From positions 1 to 20,328 of the IMG/VR virus record IMGVR_UViG_3300042691_000982: DNA of 20,328 nucleotides. One strand, given 5' to 3'. The notes beneath the pieces were generated by a model. That model saw only the letters and a program-made list of their open reading frames with translations, ran no database searches and was not told where the DNA came from. Below are positions 7,401 through 14,090 of the stretch, piece after piece (position 1 is the stretch's first letter; every line of letters begins with the position of its first letter). Source of the stretch: a virus. A program made the translations under genes and the position numbers.

Positions 7401-10400
7401 GAGTGCCATCCAACATACCGGGAGAACCACGAGAAACTGTAGCAGACATAAGAACGTCGGCATTGGCAAGTGTTGCCGCCAGCACGTTATCTTTGTTGCC
7501 GCCAAGTAAATCTACAATAAATTTAACAAATGTAGACCACAGGTTTTTATCTGTGTTTTGGTACTTTAGATCACGCAGTAAACTTTGAAACTCCATATTG
7601 GAGAAAGCCTCGGCTACAAACTCATCAAGGTTTTTAAACCCGTATTGATATACAGCCGGATAATTTTTTAGCGTATATTCGTAAAGGTTTTCTAATTTAC
7701 TTAATGCTACTTTTTGTGCGGTATTTAATTCGTTTTTATTACGAATAGCATTAGATGTAGCAGCATGTATTGTTTCGTGGAAAAGCCCATACAGCGACAA
7801 TCCACCTTTTGCTTTGTTAAGGTTGATTACATCTTGCTCAATAAAATAAGTACCAAGACTAGTTAATGCTGGCACTACTTCTTTGTATTTACCTAAAACT
7901 CTTTCGTACAATAGGTTGTCATTAGTTAGTATCGACGGAATTAGGTTATCGTCTTTAACCTTTTGTAACGCCGCCAACATTTGAACTGGGTTATTAGCGT
8001 TCCCCCTGAAGTATTTGTTATAAACGTCAGGGTACAGAAGTTGCATGTTGTCCATTAGTCGGGTGGTGCTTAACTGAACTTTCTGTAACTCTATCTCTAC
8101 AAGTATCCGTTGCTGATTAAACCCAATAGACGTAGGCAAATTAAGTTCACGCAAGCGGCTTGCTAACGCCGACCAGTAGGTATTAGCCCTAGGCATCTGC
8201 CTAATTAAATCTAAAGCAAGGTTTAAATCGTTATTCTCAACCGCTTGCTGCACAGCAGGGTGCATTAACTCAAGGCTCTTCTCTAAAAATCTAGACTCTA
8301 GCGTGGTTTCCCGTAGCGCTTTTTGGATTTCTTCTTCGCTTTTGTTTAAAGCCTTTTTTAGTTCTTTAATTTTTTGGCGATACTGAACTAACTTTTGTGT
8401 ATTGCCGTATGCCCGTCGTTTGTCGTAGCGGTATGTTTCTACAGTCCGATCAAACTTTTCTACTTCAGAAGCAGGGAAATTTTCTTCAATGTATTTTCTA
8501 AATAGTTCTGCTTGCTTAGCACCTTGCCCCGAGAACATCTCACCGGGAGGAGTTTGGCTGACAATATCAAACGCCGCCGAACGCATAGCCACGCCATAAT
8601 TCCACCGACTAAAGTAGGCAAAGGCCGCATTTTCTTCAGGGGTTCGACCTCTAGGCGACAATATTTTTAACCGAGCAAGAATATTACTAACCCGCTTTGG
8701 GATTCTAGTATCAGTGGCAAAGGTATTTAATGCCGCTTGTTCTTCTGTGTATCCAAGTTGCTCGGTCTTCTTACGAGCCATAAAATCATTAAACTCTTGC
8801 CGTAACTGACTTACACCCCCTAGACGAGTAAGGTCAGGCATCCGGGTGCGTGACCCAAGGATCTGTTTTTGTTGCGCTGGGTTCTTGTTTTTAATTTCGT
8901 TGATTACATTTTCCGCAGTTTTGGGGTCATCTGTAATCGAATATTGATCAAAAAACTCATTAATTAGTTGACGGTTTTCGCCACGTTCTTGAGCATCAGC
9001 CGTGTTTATGTACTCATTGATGTCGTCAATAAAGTTTTTTATGGCTGATTTAAAATTATTTACGCCTTGTTCTGCTTCTGCAATTGGGTTAATGCTTCGT
9101 AAGAAATCTATTGCGTTACGCCCTGTCTTTGTAAACATATTTAATGGGGCACCTTGCGTTGCAGCAGGGGCTTCTATGTCTACTTCACCGGGAGCCACAC
9201 CGGGTGGGCGCTCTAATTTAAACTCGGCTGCGCCTAATTCAATCAATGAAGGTGGTAGATTGCGCTCAACTTCGCCTTCAGATTGGCTTACGTCAAACCC
9301 AAGTTGTTCACCGGATGGGGCAAATAATGCCGATTGTGGTTTAGCCCTATCAAAAGCGGTTTGTAACCGTGTTTTCTCTTCTGGCGTAATTGCATTATCA
9401 ATATCGTCTTGAGTTACGGGACGAAGCACGTTATTAAAAAGTACTTCACCATTTGCAACCCGTCTTAAAGTTTCCTTTGTTTTGGGGCCTGTGCTTAGGG
9501 GTTTAGCGCTCGCAAGTATATTGTCAGCGTCATTAGCACCATACCCAGCGGCAAGAAGGTCTTCTTTTGTAACAGCCTTTTCTTGGTCTGTTAACTTAAA
9601 TACTTGGCGTGGCCCACCATATTGGCGAGGAGCCTCGGCATCAAGCGCAGTCGGCTTAGCACTTTCTGTTAACGTCCGCCGAATCTCTCGCTCACGTACT
9701 TGTAAGTCTTGTGCAGCCAAAGAAAATTGATCTGCTCTTTCAGGGTCGCTATCTCGTAGATTCTTTGCCTCACCTTGAAGTTCTGCGATTTGTGTAAGTA
9801 GTTCTTTACGCTCATCGTCAAGGGCTAACCGTTGCTCATCCGTAATGGTTGTTTTAGTTTCAGGTGGGGCTGGCGGTGGTGGAGGTGGGGGCGGAACTAT
9901 ATTAGCGGGTGGCGCAGCAGATGTTTCTTCTTCTGTTTCTCCAGCATCTAATTGATCAAACGTATTTTTGCCCGTAGCAAGTTCTTTCTTTGGCGCAGCA
10001 GGTCGGCCTTCTACAAACCCTTTAACTCCACCAGCAATACCAGAAATACCGCCACCGCCTACAGCACCACGCACGCCAGACTCAACTAGCCGATTAAATT
10101 CTTTGCTACCCCAGACTTCAGGGTTTTCCTGTACAAACTTCTCGGCTGCGATACTAATGGCTTCTTGTGCAGCCTCAGTTGGCCCTTCTGTAGCAACACC
10201 GGTAAGGGCGCCAGCCGTAACTCCACGGGCAATACCGGGAGCCATACCTGATTTTTCTAATAACTTTTCTACAACCCCCATCTTCATACCGGGGGTAAAC
10301 TGTCGCACTAAGTAGGCAGGCAGAATTGAGTCAAGTGCAGCCGCCACAGAACCGGCTAAGACGGAAGCGCCCACCTCCATCTGACCAGTTTCCTCAAAGA

Positions 10401-11019
10401 TATTCTGGAAGACTTCAGGAGCGTTAAGAGCGTAGGAACCTAGGAAGGCACCAGCCCCACCGCCGTAAGCCGCGCCTTGAGCGCCTTTAAGTGCAGCGTA
10501 CCGCGCACTCGCTTCAGTTGCTTCCCGTGCTCCCAAGGTTTTAGCCGCTTGCCCAGCCGCCATACGGGCACCAATAGCAGCGCCACCTGCGCCGGGAACT
10601 ACGGCTGTAGCAAGATTGGGTATTTGTTCGGCAACGGTCTCGGCGATAAACGGCAGTACGTCACCAAGCCCTTTTACATCCGATAGTTGCCCATAGCGGG
10701 CAGCATACTTCTGAGCAATCTCTTTCTGCGTTTCTTCAGCCTCAGCCATCTGACGGGCAGCGTACTCATCAGCGCCGACAGCCTTAGCCGCCATAGCAGG
10801 TAGCACATCCGCAAGAAGAGACCCAGTCTGTTTAGCGCCACGCACAACGGCGCGACCCGTCATATCAAAGAACCCTGTGTCTTTAACTGGCTCTGCCTCT
10901 TTAGGCATCCCCTCGCCTGAAACCTGCCGAATGTAATCGGCTAAACGCTTTGCATCTTCAACATTTCCAGCAGCGTCGGCTTTACGAAGGGCATCATAAA
11001 TTTGATTTAGGTCAGCCAT
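4444..11019 (-). CDS. Giant polyvalent virion protein with metallopeptidase (HExxH) and PLxRFG motifs, probable ejected internal protein
   Basis: At 2191 residues this is by far the largest protein here. Visible in order: a charged N-terminus; several Gly/Ala-rich hydrophobic stretches (about 125-330) suited to membrane insertion; a proline run at about 374-385; long charged helical sections; HETIH at 1081-1085 with DEFVAEAF at 1132-1139, which together look like a zinc metallopeptidase (third ligand perhaps Glu1133 or Glu1137); PLARFG at 1426-1431, matching the PLxRFG motif of phage polyvalent proteins; and hydrophobic segments near 1637-1670 and 1898-1934. By analogy with T7 gp16 and similar proteins it may be packaged in the head and injected with the DNA, forming a channel and cutting a host protein. 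The start overlaps the stop before it by one base (TAATG) and has no Shine-Dalgarno, so coupling is likely. The family call is good; the injected role is inference. Confidence 0.75.
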   Translation of the reverse strand: MADLNQIYDALRKADAAGNVEDAKRLADYIRQVSGEGMPKEAEPVKDTGFFDMTGRAVVRGAKQTGSLLADVLPAMAAKAVGADEYAARQMAEAEETQKEIAQKYAARYGQLSDVKGLGDVLPFIAETVAEQIPNLATAVVPGAGGAAIGARMAAGQAAKTLGAREATEASARYAALKGAQGAAYGGGAGAFLGSYALNAPEVFQNIFEETGQMEVGASVLAGSVAAALDSILPAYLVRQFTPGMKMGVVEKLLEKSGMAPGIARGVTAGALTGVATEGPTEAAQEAISIAAEKFVQENPEVWGSKEFNRLVESGVRGAVGGGGISGIAGGVKGFVEGRPAAPKKELATGKNTFDQLDAGETEEETSAAPPANIVPPPPPPPPAPPETKTTITDEQRLALDDERKELLTQIAELQGEAKNLRDSDPERADQFSLAAQDLQVREREIRRTLTESAKPTALDAEAPRQYGGPRQVFKLTDQEKAVTKEDLLAAGYGANDADNILASAKPLSTGPKTKETLRRVANGEVLFNNVLRPVTQDDIDNAITPEEKTRLQTAFDRAKPQSALFAPSGEQLGFDVSQSEGEVERNLPPSLIELGAAEFKLERPPGVAPGEVDIEAPAATQGAPLNMFTKTGRNAIDFLRSINPIAEAEQGVNNFKSAIKNFIDDINEYINTADAQERGENRQLINEFFDQYSITDDPKTAENVINEIKNKNPAQQKQILGSRTRMPDLTRLGGVSQLRQEFNDFMARKKTEQLGYTEEQAALNTFATDTRIPKRVSNILARLKILSPRGRTPEENAAFAYFSRWNYGVAMRSAAFDIVSQTPPGEMFSGQGAKQAELFRKYIEENFPASEVEKFDRTVETYRYDKRRAYGNTQKLVQYRQKIKELKKALNKSEEEIQKALRETTLESRFLEKSLELMHPAVQQAVENNDLNLALDLIRQMPRANTYWSALASRLRELNLPTSIGFNQQRILVEIELQKVQLSTTRLMDNMQLLYPDVYNKYFRGNANNPVQMLAALQKVKDDNLIPSILTNDNLLYERVLGKYKEVVPALTSLGTYFIEQDVINLNKAKGGLSLYGLFHETIHAATSNAIRNKNELNTAQKVALSKLENLYEYTLKNYPAVYQYGFKNLDEFVAEAFSNMEFQSLLRDLKYQNTDKNLWSTFVKFIVDLLGGNKDNVLAATLANADVLMSATVSRGSPGMLDGTLNASAPKSVMGGTFKTSPLPPDQSIPRRMLNAALNRPTWQEAKNGVSQMLENVADTTRKYFLGAFTLRQLQDLVGTRLGQAPKNFILSVEGMLEEHNKIVNEAKSTTDKWSKLQNKDSKESDKLSEVMIEATLLGIDPDTQKGKDYKLDKAWDALSPEAKEVYREVRNFYVRRMDSYLETLLNNIKLSLVASGLPDAEIRQKLSEVEKEFRKGLVGPYFPLARFGQFWINVGQGPDAGFYKFDTAAERNSAFKLFEQQGNTKIGQGNSLRTADLTSLQNVTALKTINDIVDSASDKLLNGTYVNYKQAGNQVDTLRNAIKDGVQELYLMTLPNRSLRKNFIHRKGVSGASKDMLRAFSDTSSHMAYQHARFKYSRQMFDQLNAADEVQKANIANNEGNPKVDGDYLNELRRRLDYVMNPTDTGTIPTVLSNVSFLWYLTAPASALVNMLGVPAFGLPVLASRFGKVDAAAMLASMGMSFMRSGFKDANGKFAMPSLKMGSKLNAVEQRAYDAFSASGLIDITQAYDLAGLADSPSNMYTGKMSTIMRWSSFMFHHAERFNREVMAMSAFRLSYAAAKKKGMSDLNAFNKAVDEAKDLTYRSMFDYSTLNKPRYLQNAYAKVILQFKQFPQHTTYLLGRSAYEWFSKSNPELREEVRSSLEIERANYGLPTPVTPEELEKQIDAEVDRIVKEGRGRILGTLGMTFLIAGATGMPLFSVGAATIEALHAAFSDEDEPPLDFENWFKNWMAETFGNFWGDSISRGVVTQATGLNIADRMSLNDLWFRDARKSQDEVTAFQNMLINLLGPTASLGISAAEALKLYNDGYYYRGAEKIMPAVLKQPLVGMRYATEGVLTLKGDELVDDISGKDALAQSLGFSPERVAQRQKSNIEKKSMEQDIINKRQDLMNAFFMSIDTQDSDFTDRVIDKISLFNRTHPTYPILGDTLMKSVTTRYKSRALASLTGGIPINKNLMGALEDMGYYGDEA

Positions 11020-12704
11020 TATTTGTATTTATTTGCAATAGCAGCAATATCAGCGGGGACACCGGCACCAGCAGTGGGAGAAGACCCTCTAATTCTATTG
11101 AGAATATCATTGTATTGCTTTAATTCAAACTCTTGAAGTTTTTTAACGGCTTCAGGATTCCCACCTTTAGCCGCATCTCTAAGTTCTTTATATCCCGGGA
11201 TTTGCCCAAAGAGTAATTTTTGTTGCGCAAATTGTCTTTCGGCTTCTGACCTTGCACGGAAATCAATGTTTTCATCGCCCGACCCAAGAGCCTTACGGAA
11301 CCCTTCAAATGATGGTATGCGCCCAGCGGCTTTTTCGTCAGCGGCATATAGCGCATATTGTTCAGAAAATTGACTTGGTTTGTTTGCTTGTCTTTCAGAA
11401 GCAACCGCTTGACGCTCCCTTATAGCCAAATCTCTAGCATCTTTTTCAAGTTCAAGTGCCAACTTCACATTACCACGGGCACGAGCATCAGCGGCTTGAT
11501 CCAGTTTGGCTTCGCTGTCAAGAATACCTTTTTCACCCTCACGAATCTGGGACATTGCCTTACTGTATTGTTCAATTGCAGGAGCGGCGCCAGCAAGATT
11601 TTGTAGGGCATACTGGGACTTACCACCAGCAATACCAAGACCTGCTTGAACTAATCCAAGAGCACCAGCCTTGTCTAAGTCTTTATTAAGTTTTTCTTTG
11701 TACTTATCTAGGGCTGCGCGAGCCTTAGCGTCTGGCTCATCAGAAACACCAAATTCTTTATTGAACTCTTTAATTTTTTTAGCGTAGTCAGTTAGTGCTT
11801 TGTCGGCGGCTTTGACGTTAACGCCTTCGGGTGCTTTGGCTTCGGTTGTTTTGGCTTCAGTTTTAGGCGCAACATTCTCGGCTATGCGTTTTATGCCAGA
11901 GATATTTTCATCGTACCGAGCACGGTCTTCGGGATTTGAAATACCTGCTCGTGAAGCAGCGGCTTTGGCCCGAAGAGCATCAATAGAATCGGTGCCGGTT
12001 TGTTGGGCTTGAGACAGTTGGTCAATTGGAACTGCACGATTTTTACTTCCGGTTAATTGACGCAGTTCGTTAACATCCATTCTAGTTAAACGGCCCATAA
12101 TGTCTTTAGCACGCTGACGTTCTTCATCCGTTTGCGACATAAATAAACCGGGTAGGCTAGAAGCAGAACCATACTTGCCTCTAAGTTCATCTTGAAGTTT
12201 TAAAATTTCTAATTCTTCTGCTGTTTTATTTCTAAAATTGCTTCCAAACTCTGATGCAAATCTACCAAACGGCGTAGTTGGGCCTCCTTCTTCAAACGCC
12301 ACAATCCCACCACCTGCATATTCATCAGGGAACATATCCTCATCAACGGGCAGTGCAGTCAGGCCACCCTCAGCCAAAGTTGTAGTTTGTGCAGGAGCCG
12401 CAGCCATTTGAGTATTTGCTTGGGGGGCCATCTGAGGGGCCGTTTGTGCTTGAGGTGTAGCGCCTAGACCAGCCATTTGCGTAGCCGGAGCCGGAGCCAT
12501 AACATCTTGGGCTACAGTTGTAGTAGGCTGTTGCTCTTTAACTGCGGCGTTTCGCATCCGGTCAATAAACATACCAGCCATAACGGCAACAGTCGGGTTA
12601 ACCAATCCCATTCGAGCGGCTTCACCAATCTTGCGCTTATCCCCGCCGTATTTAGCGGCAACCTTTTCGGCTGACAGCAAGTCAAAATTATCCATGTCGT
12701 CCAT
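11019..12704 (-). CDS. Putative internal virion/structural protein, low-complexity with coiled coil
   Basis: This 561-residue protein does not match a named family I know. Residues 1-55 are a compact helical head. Residues about 56-110 are a Pro/Ala/Gln/Thr-rich linker. At 111-141 is a Gly-rich patch with GGLTALPV, DEYAGGGIVAF and a second GG, closely similar to a patch in the 815-residue protein encoded upstream in the same operon. Residues about 255-460 are rich in Lys, Ala, Glu and Asp and look helical or coiled-coil, with KAAD/KALTD and ARARGNVKLA runs. The C-terminus is mixed. It follows the 301-residue gene by seven bases, and its last base is shared with the start of the giant virion protein, so it is probably made together with that protein and may assemble with it. 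A second in-frame ATG three codons later is possible. Confidence 0.6.
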   Translation of the reverse strand: MDDMDNFDLLSAEKVAAKYGGDKRKIGEAARMGLVNPTVAVMAGMFIDRMRNAAVKEQQPTTTVAQDVMAPAPATQMAGLGATPQAQTAPQMAPQANTQMAAAPAQTTTLAEGGLTALPVDEDMFPDEYAGGGIVAFEEGGPTTPFGRFASEFGSNFRNKTAEELEILKLQDELRGKYGSASSLPGLFMSQTDEERQRAKDIMGRLTRMDVNELRQLTGSKNRAVPIDQLSQAQQTGTDSIDALRAKAAASRAGISNPEDRARYDENISGIKRIAENVAPKTEAKTTEAKAPEGVNVKAADKALTDYAKKIKEFNKEFGVSDEPDAKARAALDKYKEKLNKDLDKAGALGLVQAGLGIAGGKSQYALQNLAGAAPAIEQYSKAMSQIREGEKGILDSEAKLDQAADARARGNVKLALELEKDARDLAIRERQAVASERQANKPSQFSEQYALYAADEKAAGRIPSFEGFRKALGSGDENIDFRARSEAERQFAQQKLLFGQIPGYKELRDAAKGGNPEAVKKLQEFELKQYNDILNRIRGSSPTAGAGVPADIAAIANKYK

Positions 12705-12711
12705 CTTAATC

Positions 12712-13617
12712 TCACTTCAGAAGGTTATATACGCCAAGCCCAGCCAATCCCAAACCACCGATCTGTGATGCTACGGATGGAGGCGGCTCATAAACAGTCT
12801 TACCTCCAGTAGCCGCAAGGTTTGCGCTTCCACGGAGGATGTCAGACATAAAGCCAAGTTGCTTGTACGGATACTGTTGCTGTTGTAAGAAGTCCTGATA
12901 CTGGAGGTCAAGGGCTTTCTGTTGCTCTGCCTGCCCCATTGCACCAAAGGCTTCTTGTGCTTTAGCCAAATCAATACCTGTTTGTTGCTGTCCAATGCCC
13001 AGTTGACCCAATGTAGCACCTGCTTGAGAAGCGGCTTGGGCGCCTTGTATACCTGCTGAGGTACCAAACTGCATACCCTGCATGGCCTGTTCGTAGGCTT
13101 TCTGTGCGCCAGTTGCTTGAATGTTTGCCAAATTTTGTTGTAGGTTGCGCTCACGTTCAGTACCAGCAAGAAGTTGACGTGCACCTCCATATGTACCCTG
13201 ACGAGCCGCGCCCAAGTTCTGAGCCAACTGCCCTTTCTGGGCGTCACGGATGGCTTCTTGCTTTTGCAGGTCAACCACGTTCTGCATATAGGGAGACATA
13301 AAGGCTTGCTGCGCCATCGGATCAGTAGCCATCTGCATATACTGTTGGCCTGCACCAAGAGCGCCTAACCCACCAGCAGCGGCTAACCCAGTACCAGCAG
13401 CAAATTGACCGGGTTGCTGCATAGCAGCCACGTTTTGCCGAACGGCTTGTTGCTCTGGGGTAGCAGTAGCCATACGCTGCCCACCGTAGGTCTGATACGG
13501 ACTTTCAGTAATAGCCTCGGCCTTACCAAGCATCTTCTCCGCATATGGTTTAGCGTATTCAGGTATCGTCGTTTGCGACGTACTGGTTGGCTGTGGTGGT
13601 GCTGAAGATGAACACAT
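12712..13617 (-). CDS. Putative internal virion protein, Gln/Ala-rich helical
   Basis: This 301-residue protein is strongly enriched in Gln, Ala and Gly and is predicted helical through about 50-260. It includes QEAIRDAQKGQLAQNLG and ARQGTYGGARQLLAGTERER (about 125-160), a pattern I have seen in virion proteins of uncultured phages next to other long low-complexity proteins. The short C-terminus is hydrophobic and Gly-rich (GGLGLAGLGVYNLL) and may touch a membrane or a partner. The Met-Cys start is not a lipoprotein signal because no hydrophobic signal segment precedes the cysteine. GAGG, overlapping the stop of the acetyltransferase gene, is its Shine-Dalgarno. It resembles proteins that line the ejection channel of podoviruses, but this is inference from composition and neighbours. 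Confidence 0.6.
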   Translation of the reverse strand: MCSSSAPPQPTSTSQTTIPEYAKPYAEKMLGKAEAITESPYQTYGGQRMATATPEQQAVRQNVAAMQQPGQFAAGTGLAAAGGLGALGAGQQYMQMATDPMAQQAFMSPYMQNVVDLQKQEAIRDAQKGQLAQNLGAARQGTYGGARQLLAGTERERNLQQNLANIQATGAQKAYEQAMQGMQFGTSAGIQGAQAASQAGATLGQLGIGQQQTGIDLAKAQEAFGAMGQAEQQKALDLQYQDFLQQQQYPYKQLGFMSDILRGSANLAATGGKTVYEPPPSVASQIGGLGLAGLGVYNLLK

Positions 13618-13628
13618 AGTTTGTTACC

Positions 13629-14090
13629 TCAAAAAGTTACAGTCATTGCATGGGCTGTATGCTGATACCCCATACGAGATAAAAGTTTTGACACTCTCAA
13701 GTCTGTTGCTGTCGTAATGTTTAATCTCTTAACACCACGTTTCTCTAATTCTTCGTGCACTGCTCTAATTAACTTTCGTCCCCAACCCGTTCGATGCTCT
13801 TTCAAAACAAAAACGGTATCTTCTTGTGCTATCAGGTCTTGGTTGTGCATGTCATTTGTTATGTAGACATTGCTGTACCCAACTGCTTTACCATCTAGCC
13901 TTAACACAAAAGTTAACAACCACCCACCGTCACTAGCCCTTATATACTCATCAAGTCTTGGGTTGTAGGGAGAATACTGCACCCCTTGCTCTGCCAACCG
14001 CTCAACCATCTCTGAGTAATGCTGCCTATATAAAGGCTCTAATTCTGAATACGTCTCTTTAAATTTCTCTAGTGTTATCTCGTAGTTCAT
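13629..14090 (-). CDS. GNAT-family N-acetyltransferase
   Basis: This 153-residue protein has the order and length of a GNAT acetyltransferase, which moves an acetyl group from acetyl-CoA to an amine. Strand 4 and motif A are at about 91-110: DTVFVLKEHRTGWGRKLI, with GWG as the pyrophosphate-binding loop before a helix. Next come helix EELEKRG, strand KRLNITTA (121-128) and the motif B region SKLLSRMGYQHTAHAM (134-149). The ATG overlaps the stop of the 815-residue virion gene by four bases (ATGA at 14087-14090). I recall similar enzymes among late genes of many aquatic podoviruses. The substrate is unknown and could be a virion protein made in the same transcript or a host target. The family call is firm; the role is not. 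Confidence 0.85.
   Translation of the reverse strand: MNYEITLEKFKETYSELEPLYRQHYSEMVERLAEQGVQYSPYNPRLDEYIRASDGGWLLTFVLRLDGKAVGYSNVYITNDMHNQDLIAQEDTVFVLKEHRTGWGRKLIRAVHEELEKRGVKRLNITTATDLRVSKLLSRMGYQHTAHAMTVTF

Noticed and set aside
4499-10686. Several + strand frames of 60-146 codons opposite the giant virion gene.
   Set aside because: They lack ribosome sites and recognisable protein patterns and are shadows of the long - strand frame.
13609-13617. Met-Cys start of the 301-residue protein as a lipoprotein.
   Set aside because: No signal peptide or lipobox precedes the cysteine.
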